Assembly: GCA_905250075.1 (NCBI GenBank)
Contig: CAJNOP010000493.1
Coordinates: 92,192 to 156,191, forward strand
Direction: 5' to 3'
DNA length: 64,000 nt
From: Rotaria sp. Silwood1
Taxonomy: Eukaryota > Rotifera > Eurotatoria > Philodinida > Philodinidae
In this document: positions 37,501-48,423 of the stretch, piece by piece
How the letters are laid out: every line of letters begins with the position of its first letter
How positions within the stretch are numbered: position 1 is the first letter of the stretch
Notes under the pieces: generated by a model
Told to the model about the DNA's origin: nothing
Databases searched by the model: none
Seen by the model: only the letters and a program-made list of their open reading frames with translations
Position numbers and translations under genes: made by a program

Positions 37501-40500
37501 TGCAAAAAACGTGTGTTTGTCTTTAAAATGTCAGAGAAGTTAAATAAAGACAGTTTTTCCATTGACTATGTTTATTTAATTTCGGTAGAAGTATTTTCTT
37601 AGATCGAATAGATCTTCAAAAGTGTCGAATTTTTGTTTATTTTATGTTAGACAAATAATCAACTGATTAGAATCATTATTGAATTGTGTGGTACCATTAT
37701 CGATATTAAATAGAGACTATTACTTTTCATCTTTCTTAATATCCAAACATATTCGAGAACAGCTAAATGATTCCATTTGAGATGATCTCTACTATCAATC
37801 TTCAGATGTTCTCTACCATCTATCAATCGATTAAATATCGTTAGACGCTTAACTGCTATATAATAATGCAGAAATATTTTGTTTTCTTTGTAATAAGAAA
37901 ATATTTCTCTATAAAAATGACACATCACTCAAAGATAATTAGTTTGCATAAATATTCGCAAAACTAGTTGGACTTAGTTCAGTGAATTTCGATAGTAATG
38001 ACAGTTAAGATAAAAGAACTCATTTCGGATAACCACAAAAATAAAATTGTAATTTACCAGAACCACGCCAAAAACCAGAACCAAAATCAAGTCTTGTAAC
38101 GTATTGAAAATGAATATCATTTACTATGTCCAATGATGACTGCAAAAACGTCGAATATGCTAAATGACTAAGATATTTGTGTCGTCCTACAAAAAAAAAA
38201 AAAATAATTTTTCTCGATAATTAAATTTTAAAACATCATTAAGATGAAATAAATGAATATTTTAAGAGATTTTCTTCCGAAGAACAAGTCAACCTAGAAA
38301 AATCTCTTTTCAATCTTTTTTATATAATGAAATATTTACCCATATTAAATTCAATAGATCTAATGTGGGGATAGATTTTATCAAATTCAGTCAGAAATGA
38401 ATAAATTGCTGGACATAAATCAATTTTCATACATTTAACATTTTCCCAATCAAAAATCATTGGATAATCTCTTAAAAACAAGAATAAAACAAATTCTCTA
38501 TTATCGCAAAATTAAATATCTTACATAATATTGTCAAATAATTTCGGTTTAATTATTCTGATTGATGATATATGTTGACATAACAAAGCTCTATCAAAAT
38601 AACATTTAACATTTGTCCAATAACGATCAATAAAAATTCGATCATTTTTAAACGAATCAATTATTTTTTCAATATCATTTTCAAATAATAATTTGCATTT
38701 CGATACAATATAAAAATCGAAATCGATCAAATGAATTAATATATCAGGCATTATATATTCACGAAGATAATTTACATCAATAACATTAGTTTCATTCGTT
38801 CGAGTTTTTATATCTAAACGAACTTTTAGCTTTTCAATGTAATATACATTATTAATAATCCATTTTAAATAAACTAATTGCAAGTCGTCGAGAATAACAC
38901 TTTTTAAAGAAAAACATTTTAATTTTGGCATCTACAAAAAATTATTATACAAAAGGATGTTTCATTTCATATTCAAATCAAACACTTCTTCATAGAGAAT
39001 TATGCACAATTTTAGGGCCCCCTACTCGAGACAAAATTACTATCCATTTGCAAGGTGTCTGTTACTTGGACATTTCAAAAAGGCGCTGCTGATAATTGTA
39101 TCCTTGAACTAAGATTTTCGTCTATCAATAAACGCGAATTATGTCTGTACTGACTCTTTGATTGTATCATTTCGTGTCAAAATGAATAGGATCTATATCG
39201 TCACAATTATTATTTTTCCACCTTGTGATCGGCATAGAACTATTTAAATGTAATAATCTTTCATTAAATATTCATCAAGAATAATACATTTTAGTAATTT
39301 AATTATTATCGATATCTATAAAGATGTAGCGCAAGAATTAGAGGTCTACACCGAATTGGTCCCATTTTTTCTATCCGAATTCGTCTCATTCTATATACAC
39401 TTCTTATTAATCTATCATCTAACATGTCTAAATTAATATTCATTCATAATTTATTCTTTACCAATTTTTTTTAAACAGAAATACAAGAAGAATAAATAAG
39501 AGTATAACACAATAAAAGAGCATACAAGAATAATACATGCAGGGACGTTCCTAGCACGGGGGGGGGGGGGGGGCGTACCCAAGCAGACAAGAATTTGGAA
39601 AAACGCGTTTAAACCCTACAATCGGGAACCGCGATTGTGATCCACTCAGGCTCAAAAAAATAACCCCGTTTTTTGCGTGTTTCGCGTTTTTTTGCGCTTA
39701 ATTTTCAGTTTTTGGCCGTGAAAACGGTGAAAACCCCACTTTTTGAGCGCTAAAACGCTTGATTTTTAAGTTCCAGAAAACTTCAGAAGTAAAAGCACGT
39801 TTTAACGCTCAAAAAGTGGGATTTTCGCCGTTTTCACGGCCAAAAACTGAAAATTAAGCGCAAAAAAACGCGAAACACGCAAAAAACGGCGTTATTTTTT
39901 TGAGCGTGAGTGGATCACAATCGCGGCTCCCGATTGTAGGGTTTAAACGCGTTTTTCCAAATTCTTGTCTGCTTGGGTAGTTGATCACGTAATATACGAA
40001 TTAAATCGAAAATGACGTGGACAATCCACGTCATTTTCGATTTAATTCGTATATTACGAGGGCAAATTTGTGGTTTTAATCCCCCTTTTAGGTACGCCTC
40101 TGAATACATGTTATTTTTTTCTTTTCTTAATCTTTACTACTTTTCCTGTTTCAATAGCTAAATCGAAACATATTAGATACGTACATGTTTAAGATATGAA
40201 TAAGATTATGTTAGGTTCAGTACAATATATATATGCTAACAAGAGACACAAGTTAACTGAACACAGAGTTTATGATGGAAATATCCATTAGACAAATAAA
40301 ATAATCGATTGGGAGAAAACCTATCAATCGCAAAGAATATCAGAGAATGACAGAACGTGAAAAAAAGTATAAGACTAAACATATATGATGACGTAATATG
40401 GAAGGCAGGGAAAAGACCAATGCAGATAAGAGAGAGACGAAGAGAATGAAATGACAAAACGTCAATAATAATTTCACATTTTTTTTTCTCTTGCTATTCA

Positions 40501-42301
40501 AATTTAATTGATAAATTAATAAGTATATATAGAATGGGACGAACTAGGAATCAATTTTTTTGTATCGGACGAGTTCGGATATAAAAAAATGGAACGAATT
40601 TTCATCGGACAAAAAATGGGACCAGTTCGGGTGACACCAAATTAGATATTGGAATACAGTAATCATTAAATATGAATAATGCTAAAGAAAAACAAATTGT
40701 CACCTAATCGCCATGCACAGAAGTTCATCCAAATTCGATAGAATCCCTGCTTTCACACGAGGTGCGTGTTCGTAGAGAATCTGTTACAAGAAATCTTTTA
40801 GAAACTTCAAAAGAAACGCGGATTAATAATGATCAACAAGATAATCTGTATATTTATTCATTAATTTCAATTTAGTTAACAAAAACTTCTCATTATATAA
40901 TATAATAAAGAAGATACTCTACTTCAAAACAAATAACCAAACGAATTTTTAACCGTATATTGACTCATCGCTCATTTTCAAGAGAATTATTTATCAGTGT
41001 TATATAAAGATAACAAGTATTGTTTCTTCTTTAGATTAGTAATAACTATGAATCCGTGGCGCAGTTACAATACAGCATTGCCACGATCGACTCTTTAAAA
41101 CAAGCACCATCAGCACTCCATTTCAGGGCCAAAATGGGACGGTGTGACATTGCACCTTTGGAATCTCTGATAAGAAGTCTATTTTTGGTACGAATGAATT
41201 CTTTTTCATTGATAAACTTAAAGATATTTTATGTCAATAATCATTATCAAATATGATTATTCAGCTTGATTTATCTATTCGAACTAAGACAACATTCGAC
41301 TTTACTATAATTTGTCTTCATATTATAATTGCTAAAACTGTTTAGAAGAAAAATAATCAAATGTTAGATTGAACTGATCTAAAAACAATTTGAGATAACA
41401 TATGGAAAGAATTTTCTCATCGGCATAATGATAATAGTGCGTTTGACGTGATATTATTCTACAAATCTATTTCTCTTTTTATTGAACATTGAATAGATTC
41501 AATTTCTCATTTTTGTTTACCTTTTCATACCAATTGAGAATAGTTGATGCAAATCGTTTCATACTCGGTTCATATGATGATTCTTTCATTAACGAATCTT
41601 TGAATATAACTGAAAGAGTTTCAAGAGCAGGTGCATGCTCAATAATACGTTCAAGAAAATAACCATAAATTAAATGAATATGTAAATAACGAAGAGTCAT
41701 ACAATGAGTAACAACTACATTGTTAATTGAAATAGAAGATAATGAAAAACATTTATGAATATCAACGGCACTAACATCATTTGATATATCAACTTCAAGA
41801 GATATTAAACGACATTTATCAGAAAATAATGTACGTAGGAATTTTTTGAACATAAGCATCAATTTCGATTCTAGAACAAAAAAAGCATTTAAATTTAACG
41901 TTTAAAAGGAGAAATTGCAATTGACCTTCATTATGACGAATTATTCGAGACATTTTTTCATAATGAGTTAATTTAAAAATATCTTTATCAACAGTAAATA
42001 TTAATTCATCCAATTGATATTCAATAAGAAATAATAAATGTTCAATCAATTTTTTCGTCAAATAACATTTTTTAAGAATAAGTTTTTTTAATTTAACAAA
42101 ACGAAGAATTTTAGAATGATTGAAAGATAAACATTTCTCACTAATAACAATTCCATTTTTAGTCATTGAAAGTTTTAAATAAATAATATCATTAAAGCGT
42201 TTATTTAACGACCAAAACGATTCAATCATTTCAAACCATCTTATATGATTTAATATCATAAGTAAAATTTCATTTGCGAGATTTTCTAATCTATTTAACA
42301 T
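34564..42301 (-). CDS. F-box protein of the bdelloid expanded type (9 exons)
   Basis: Minus-strand exons 42301-41926, 41870-41521, 38931-38525, 38470-38340, 38186-38058, 37085-36955, 35221-35032, 34899-34816 and 34751-34564 join in frame, all GT-AG, to 661 residues ending in TGA. The N-terminus (LENLANEILLMILNHI, then FWSLNKRFNDII) is a clear F-box of about 45 residues. The rest has irregular leucine-rich repeats (SLSSISINN, LRYLHIHL). The C-terminus runs GEINREKIEPYRSMVQ and ends IEITRFRFWV. F-box proteins are adaptors that bring substrates to SCF ubiquitin ligases; the target is unknown. Four introns are long (0.9-2.6 kb); intron 2 holds a nested element pair and intron 6 a MITE, yet no exon is broken. 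Confidence 0.85.
35778..36060. mobile_element. 283-bp hAT-like MITE in F-box intron 6
   Basis: The left end CAGTGTCTTATCCAG matches the right end read inward, TAATGTTTTATCCAG, at 12 of 15 positions. Flanks AACATTAG (35770-35777) and ACCATTAG (36061-36068) agree at 7 of 8 positions, so the insertion seems old. A C-run (about 35813-35825) and CCCTCCCGG stretches (36007-36037) give GC-rich inner ends. Confidence 0.65.
39540..40102. mobile_element. nested hAT-like foldback element, TSD AATACATG
   Basis: Identical flanks AATACATG lie at 39532-39539 and 40103-40110. The ends read inward are CAGGGACGTTCCTAGCACGG (left) and CAGAGGCGTACCTAAAAGGG (right). Inside, near-perfect inverted arms (about 39577-39757 and about 39806-39979) carry ACGCGTTTAAACCCTACAATCGGGA and other shared stretches; just beyond them is a perfect palindrome at 39988-40058. 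A G-run stands at 39558-39573. Minus-strand frames here are hairpin artefacts. The near-identity of the arms implies a recent or actively homogenised element. Confidence 0.85.
39988..40058. repeat. perfect 71-bp palindrome (34-bp arms, 3-base loop)
   Basis: The arm CGTAATATACGAATTAAATC... ending GACGTGGA (39988-40021) is followed by CAA and its exact reverse complement (40025-40058). Confidence 0.95.
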
Positions 42302-42837
42302 ATTATCTAAAAAAGTCGATAACTATTTCAAATATACCGATTAAACCTCCTTCATTGTCATATATTAATCTATTCAAATCTGTCAAGCTTTGTTTATTTT
42401 ATTTGACAAATTTTTCACAAAACCAAATAAAAAAATACAAGATGGAAGAATCTCTTTTTTCTCATCAATTCATCTAATCAATATTAAATGGTTTTAATAT
42501 AAATAATTTTTCTGGAAAAGAGTTATTTGACGTCTAAATCTTACGAAAACAAAAATAAATTTTTTACCTGTTTAAAAGTTTCTCTACGATAGAAAAATGG
42601 ATATATATACATGCAGTTATGCAATATTCTACGATGAAATCACAAGACGGCGGTGAACGTCTATAATGAACGAGAAGGAAAAGCTCTTCCCTTCCTTTTT
42701 CTTTCTTTATTCAAAAATGAACCAATTCGACGAAAAAAAAATTGATATCCGACTAATATGATGAAATATAAAACAGACATATTTATCTTTCTCTTAGAAC
42801 GTTGTGATCTTTCAATTTGATGTGACCTGTAAAAAGA
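42302..42837. other. 5' flank of the F-box gene
   Basis: AT-rich DNA that should contain the F-box promoter; I see no convincing single element. A 67-codon plus-strand frame here is not credible. Confidence 0.4.
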
Positions 42838-42977
42838 AGGTACTACTTGTTCACTTTAGACATATTCTATGCACTAATTGGCGTGTTTAATAAACACAGA
42901 TCAAAGGGACATCAAAAGGTGAGGGTATCCGTGAGGGTGATGGTGAGCGCTATGTCTAAAGTGAACAAGTACCACAT
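42838..42977. mobile_element. short MITE-like inverted repeat
   Basis: CTTGTTCACTTTAGACATA near 42848-42870 is mirrored by TATGTCTAAAGTGAACAAG near 42952-42971, with GGTAC outside on both sides. The interior is short and GC-moderate. No target duplication was found. Confidence 0.65.
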
Positions 42978-43487
42978 CTTATTTCTTTAATCACTCTTGT
43001 CATATTATCACTGTCCCGACTTCTTTCTGCTTTTCGTTTTGATTGTACGAAATCGGCTCGTGAAACAAGGTCATCTTTAGCCGGTTATTTGATCTCGTTT
43101 ATTCATCTAGTTGTTATTTTTCCTATTTTTTTCTTACCATCAAATTTCTATACAAAACAATTTAAAAAAGCAATCAAATGCCTCTGACGCATGATTCATT
43201 TGAAAGAGTTTTTAATAATTCTACAATACGAAAACATTTACAATAATTCAATATATAATTTTTTATGATTTTTCGCTGTAAATTTTTTTCTATTATCTAT
43301 TTCAAAGAGAAAATCTACGTAGATAGTGATTTTCAGATTTGAACTCAATTATCAAATTTGATTTGATTTCATGATACTTCTTCGATGTTTCTATCTTTTA
43401 TTTCTGCATTCCTACGTTTTTTTTTTGTGTGTTATTCGCTCTTCAATTATCACTCAACATATCGAACTAATAATTTTTATTATATAG

Positions 43488-43660
43488 GATGGGTGTGGGG
43501 TGTGTGGTGTGAGTGCGGGTGTGGGTGGATGTGAGTGTGGGTGTGTGGATGTGGGTGGGTGTGGGTGTGTGGGTGGGTGTTGATGAGTGTGAGTGGGTAT
43601 GGGTATGGGGCCGTGTGTTAAGGGAAGAGCAATACTCACACCCACCCACACCCAATCACT
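43488..43660. repeat. TGTGGG-like block in inverted arrangement
   Basis: A degenerate GGGTGTGG/GGGTGTGAG array (43490-43612) is followed after a short spacer by the complementary CACACCCACCCACACCC (about 43636-43656). Frames here (Thr-His-Pro or Val-Trp repeats) are artefacts. The unit resembles the TGTGGG telomeric repeat described for bdelloids. Confidence 0.75.
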
Positions 43661-43699
43661 TGATATTTTTACCAAGAATACCCAGGTCAATCACGCCCG

Positions 43700-43860
43700 A
43701 TCGGATCCTGTCGGTTCCAAATAATTCCGACTGAAACCTATCCCAATTTTGTCGGAATCCTAACTAACGGATTCCGATGTCGGATCCGACATCGGATTTG
43801 CAGAAAATCCGATCGAATCCTGTCTGTTTTTGTCGGATTTTACTTTTCGTATTAGCGTTT
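43700..43860. repeat. TCGGATCC/TCGGAATCC minisatellite
   Basis: Short TCGGA(A)TCC-like units and their complements recur, including GATGTCGGATCCGACATC (43778-43795), a palindrome. It looks like a minisatellite terminus of another element whose second end I did not find. Confidence 0.6.
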
Positions 43861-44196
43861 CTTTGTAATATGTTATAACATCTGTACTGCGGGTGGCGGT
43901 AACGCTACTCCTCCAGTTTATCATTAGCGTATTGAAATAAAATAAGTACACGCAAATTTTTCAAGTAAAAAAAATCGTTCATTTGTTCGTTTTTCATCAT
44001 GGACAAGACTATATCGGAGCCAAAATCGTTTCGCTGATTTTCTAATGATTTATTAAAATAAAATAGATAATGAAAAACTGTTTTAAAAAAAATTAATTTC
44101 AAAGAATCATATAGTTCTTAATTTTCTGTAGATAGTCTGCTCTCTTGATTATTGATGCCTGTAATCTTCTCGAGCATTAATGTTCTATATCGAATA

Positions 44197-45633
44197 TCAT
44201 TTTGTTTCATTTTTTTCACGATGTTTGGGTGGAGCAGCATAAAGCCAAATGACAATTATAATGTGAAAAGCAATAAAAATGCTGATAAAAACATAGACAG
44301 CTCGATGATCTAAATACGCAATCTACGATTTTTTTGCCACACGATAATCTGATATATATTCCCATGGAATCATACTAATAATACTATGCTCAATAGAATG
44401 AAGAACTAGATTAAATATACATTATAGTCCATATTTATCCAATGATATTAAATAAGAAACTGTACGCTAAATGAAAAAACAAGTTGAGAGATAAATAAAA
44501 ATAAAAGAAATAATTAGACTTCCAAGTGGTCTATTCACTGTCCAACGAAATGTAATCGATGTCAAAAAAAGTGTACATGAAACCTGAAGTCGATGTACTG
44601 AGAATCTTACAATGAAAATAATAATCTATAATATATAATCGATATAAATGACTCACTGTATTGGTATTCAAAAAGTAGTACAAGAAGATACGGCCGTGAT
44701 TAATAAAACAAGACAATATTCATTCCAAAAGTAATCGGACTGACGAGCTTTGAAAGAAAATATTGTTTATTCATTTTGTTTTTCTTTTAAATACAAATCA
44801 GTATGACAAGTGACTGTTAAAACTGAACGTTTTCGATCTTCTTTATTACTTATTTCTTTCATTTGTCGACCATCATCTTCATCATCATCATCAATTCGAA
44901 AAAGAAAATCTTTAATATATCTTTGTTCAGTGTCGACATGTTCATATAATGACCATTCTTGTTGATCAACAAATGCTTCTCGATTAACTTCACTGAAACG
45001 ATAAGGATCAGGAATTAATATAACTTTATCATCTAAAAACAGTGATGTTATGAAAATTGATAAATGTTGAACATCCGATGGAAAATGATGTAATTCAAGT
45101 TTTCTCCCAAATAAACCTTTTATATGACGATGTTCACAAATATATATTTTATTATCTTCTTTGTTTATTTTTCCATTATATTTTATTTGTTCTTTTAGAT
45201 CACCTCAACTATTTTCCATACAGAGTTGAGGATGCCAATGCAATTCAGCATATTTGTCAAGAGTAACAGATTTTCCATGAGCTAAACGTTGTTGATCAGC
45301 AGCTGAGAGATTAGATGGGAATTTATCAAATGAAACTGATCAACGAAATTCGATGGACGCATATGCTTGATATTTTTCATTTAATGTATCGATTTCACCT
45401 AGATTATTAATAAATAAAAGATTGTTTGTGATGTTTTTCTAATCAGTTATCTATTCGAAGAAACACCAGACGAACATAAACTATAATTGCTTTATCCACT
45501 TGTGATGATGATAAATCTGTCTCAGTGTCTGTAATTTGAAATGCTGTTCAAATAAAAGTCAAATACATTCCGATAGTTTAGAAAATTTTCTCAAACCTGA
45601 TAGACCTTTGCTGATCGTTGACATCGTGGACAT
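44197..45633 (-). pseudogene. pentameric (Cys-loop type) ligand-gated ion channel pseudogene
   Basis: Reading down the minus strand from an ATG at 45633, pieces match the whole channel in order. The ligand-binding part contains VYVRLVFLRI, IDTLNEKYQAYASIEFR, ELHWHPQLCMEN and ELHHFPSDVQHLSIFITS. TM1 is YFWNEYCLVLLITAVSS (about 44710-44740), TM2 LQVSCTLFLTSITFRW (about 44540-44590), TM3 SYLISLDKYGL (about 44430), and TM4 HRAVYVFISIFIAFHI (about 44300). In-frame stops break it: TGA in place of a Trp codon near 45340, TGA near 45206, TGA in TM1, TAA in TM3 and TAG before TM4. One donor (near 45440) lacks GT. The decay is clear; a live gene would gate ions in membranes. The 1.26-kb element at 45787 sits just upstream. 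Confidence 0.8.
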
Positions 45634-45786
45634 GTCTGAATATTTGTTTGTGATTGTATATTAATAAGATTCTGTAAATATTTCAATGATTTTCTTAACG
45701 CAGTCCTAATTTTTTAGCAAGTACTGATTGGACAAATCCTAGACAAAAAATATAGACGAAACTCACTAGTTCAACTGCGTAGATAT

Positions 45787-47047
45787 CAGAGCCCGAATCG
45801 AACCGACTTTTACGGGTTCGAGTTCGGTTCGGTTCGACTAATTTTTTAAAAAATTGGTTCGGGTTCGGTTCGGCTCGAATATGTCTTAAAAAAGTGGGTT
45901 CGAGTTCGGTTCGGTTCGACTATGTTTAAAAAAAATCGGTTCGAGTTCGGTTCGGTTCGGCTAAATTTTAAAAAAACCGGTTCGAGATCGGTTCGGTTCG
46001 AGTCGAACCGAACCGAACCATTATAGTTCGGTTCGGTTTCTGATAGGCGTGCCATTTTCCTGTAAGTTTATTTTAAACTAAAACTGTTGCCAATATAAAT
46101 TTAAATTAAATAAAAATTTTTCTGATACCAAAATTTTAATTTACAATAAATTTAAATTGTTATGTGAAATAAATTTAAAATTATTTTAGATTTAAATTTT
46201 TGAGAATTAATTTCTGGAAATAATAATTTTTTGTGATTTAAAATGCAACAGCCCAATCGTCAAAATACATGACTTCAAGAAAAATAGATCAGAAATAAAG
46301 AGAGAAACTGCTATTATACGTTAACATCCGATCATCACTATAGTAGATCCCGTAAGAAAACGGCCGTGCTCCGTTCCTATTATTTTCTAACGATAATAAA
46401 AAGCTTGTACAGATACCATTGCTAGTAGACCTGAGAGATGAAAGGTTTCTTTTGATTTCTATAGATAACTATACAAAGTGAAACTTAAATTAATTAAAAT
46501 GTAGCTTAAAATACTTCAAATTTATTTAGATGTAATCTAAATTATTTTGAGTTTATTGAATTTTTTTGAATTTTGTACAAATTCGATTTAAATTCAAAAT
46601 AAAATGAAATCTTTTACAATTGATTTCTTGACTTGATAAATTTTTGTAAATATAAATTGATCGTCCACAATCCCTGATGTCAAATGTTCGATTAAAGATC
46701 GTTTGATAATCCCATATAGCATCACAATCTTACAAAAAAGATTATAGCTCAGCTAATCATTTTTCTTATGTACTTGTCCATATTTATTCGCTTTTCAAAA
46801 ATTAGTTAGGCGCAGTTCAGCTTAAGGTCGCTTTTTAAGAAGTGGTTCGAGTTCTGTTCGGTTCGATTCTGTTTTAAAAAGGGTGGTTCGGGTTCGGTTT
46901 GGTTCGACTACGTTTTTGAAAGAGCGGCTCGGGTTCGGTTCGGTTCGACTAAATTTAAAAAAAACCGGATCGAGATCGGTTCAGTTCGACTCGAACCGAA
47001 CCGAACCGTCTTAGTTCGGTTCGAGTTCGGTTCGTTTTCGGGCTCTG
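45787..47047. mobile_element. hAT-like 1.26-kb element with TTCGG minisatellite ends, TSD GTAGATAT
   Basis: Identical flanks GTAGATAT lie at 45779-45786 and 47048-47055. The terminal inverted repeat begins CAGAGCCCGAA on both sides. Just inside each end is a minisatellite of about 50-bp units, GGTTCGGGTTCGGTTCGG plus CTAAATTTTAAAAAAACC (45810-46045 and 46835-47040), and both arrays lie in the same orientation. Between them is 800 bases of AT-rich, non-coding DNA with ATTTAAATT motifs. The minus-strand frame at 45846-46055 (SRTEPNSNR repeats) comes from the minisatellite. No transposase is encoded. Confidence 0.85.
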
Positions 47048-47055
47048 GTAGATAT

Positions 47056-47827
47056 GTGCAGAGTGAAAATCAAAAACCTGTCGATCTACCGTACAATTTA
47101 TTCTCTTTTTCACTTACTCACATTCACGCGTCGAAAAATAAATAAATAAAAGACATCGTTCTTCTCTTGCCCTTTGTCCATTATGAAATATAAAACACAA
47201 CGGGACTCTTATTTCATTCTCATTAAAAAATCATTGTTAGATCCATTGACAGTATCTAACAACAGCTTTCATCAAATGTGCATACTGTTCGTTTTTTCAA
47301 ATTCTGCCATACTAGAAATATGAAGAACAGTCATATCTGGGTAGATGATATTATCTTATTCTTTATTTTCAACAAGTAATACGAGATAGATAAAGTCCAC
47401 TCATGAAATACGCCTCTTCAAGATAAACGATGTGAACAGGTTTAGAATAAAAATGATGATAGCAAATATTGACGAACGTGTTTTATTTCCGTATTTTGAG
47501 AAAATTTGATTCTGGAGATAAGAGCCTATCCATAGATACTTAATAGAAAAAAGTAACAAATAATCTGTTTATCTTAGAAGAACTAATACTTCAAAAACAA
47601 CAATTTCTTTTTTGTTGTTACATTATAAAATAGTTTGATGACTAAGTTGGCACAGTGTTGATAAGCGGAGAAAAAACTGATATCAATGAAAAAAAAAGTC
47701 GTCATTTTCGATTGCGTTCTCTTTCAATTAAAACATATAAAAGGTGAGAGTAAAGGATTAAATCAGTGTAAAACACTTTTTTTTTCATTGTTCTTCTTGA
47801 AACCTATTACGACATATTCTTCACAAA
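47056..47827. other. intergenic DNA upstream of the Cys-rich membrane gene
   Basis: No gene is seen. It presumably contains the promoter of the gene starting at 47828; no clear TATA box stands out. Confidence 0.4.
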
Positions 47828-48289
47828 ATGAACTCTTTAACCTATGTTGTCTGTGTGCTGTTTTTATTAATTGCGCTTCTCTATCTGTCGGTGGCACAGA
47901 CGCCTCAATGCAGAAGTTGTTGTAATGGAGGTAGTTGCACTGCAGCATACAACCAACGCACCGGTATGTAGAAATTAATGGTTTTTGAATATTGTTTCAC
48001 AATTTTTATTCATAAAGGACGATGTTGTGGTACACCTTTAGATCCATGGTGCTGTGCGTGTAAGTGCAATTGAAAGAATACGTGAAGAGATCAACAATAC
48101 TCGTTTTTATTTTTCTGCTATATAGGGACTGACTCATGTGTTTCTTCTACTCGAAGCTGTAGACCTAGCGCACGTCGTTGGGGAGCCTTGACGCTGGGTG
48201 GACTGATTGCTGTCATTATTGGAAGCGTCTTTGGGTGCTGCTTACTGGTGGCATTACTTGTCTTTATATGTAAAAGAATATGTTCATAA
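47828..48289 (+). CDS. small Cys-rich single-pass membrane protein (3 exons)
   Basis: Exons 47828-47963, 48018-48059 and 48126-48289 join in frame (GT-AG, phase 1 at both junctions) to 113 residues. Residues 1-24 form a signal peptide ending LSVAQ. Residues 28-73 hold about a dozen Cys (CRSCC, SCTAA, RCC, WCC, SC, SC), which should form disulfides outside the cell. Residues about 80-106 are a transmembrane helix (LGGLIAVIIGSVFGCCLLV), then a short basic tail KRICS. This layout, signal peptide, Cys box and one membrane span, resembles Shisa/CYYR1-type adaptors, but I see no family signature and do not assign it. An AATAAA signal follows near 48424. It is intact although surrounded by pseudogenes. 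Confidence 0.7.
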
Positions 48290-48423
48290 CTGACATAGAG
48301 AAAGTCACATCTCTAACTGCTTATAAGTATGCGACGTTATTAGAAGACGATGGCAATGGTGTTGTGTCTCTTAATCTAGCTGTTTTTTTTACTTTTTAAT
48401 TTGTAAATATTTCATTTTGTTTA

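Larger units (their letters stand above)
39343..40638. mobile_element. TIR element in F-box intron 2, TSD (G/A)AATTAGA
   Basis: The left end GGTCTACACCGAATTGGTCCC matches the right end read inward, GGTGTCACCCGAACTGGTCCC. The match continues about 80 bases further (ATTTTTT-TCCGA, TCGTC-CATTCTATATA, CTTATTAAT). Flanks GAATTAGA (39335-39342) and AAATTAGA (40639-40646) agree at 7 of 8. Its body is interrupted by the younger element at 39540-40102. No transposase frame is present. Confidence 0.75.

Noticed and set aside
39915..40109. 64-codon minus-strand frame
   Set aside because: It lies in the foldback arms and palindrome of the 39540-40102 element.
43454..43734. Thr-His-Pro and Val-Trp repeat frames
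   Set aside because: Low-complexity translation of the TGTGGG-like block.
44197..45633. Alternative genetic code with TGA read as Trp to explain stops in the channel gene
   Set aside because: Intact genes nearby, such as the F-box gene, end in TGA, and the channel copy also has TAA and TAG stops and a broken donor.
45846..46055. SRTEPNSNR-type repeat ORF on minus strand
   Set aside because: Translation of the TTCGG minisatellite at the element end.
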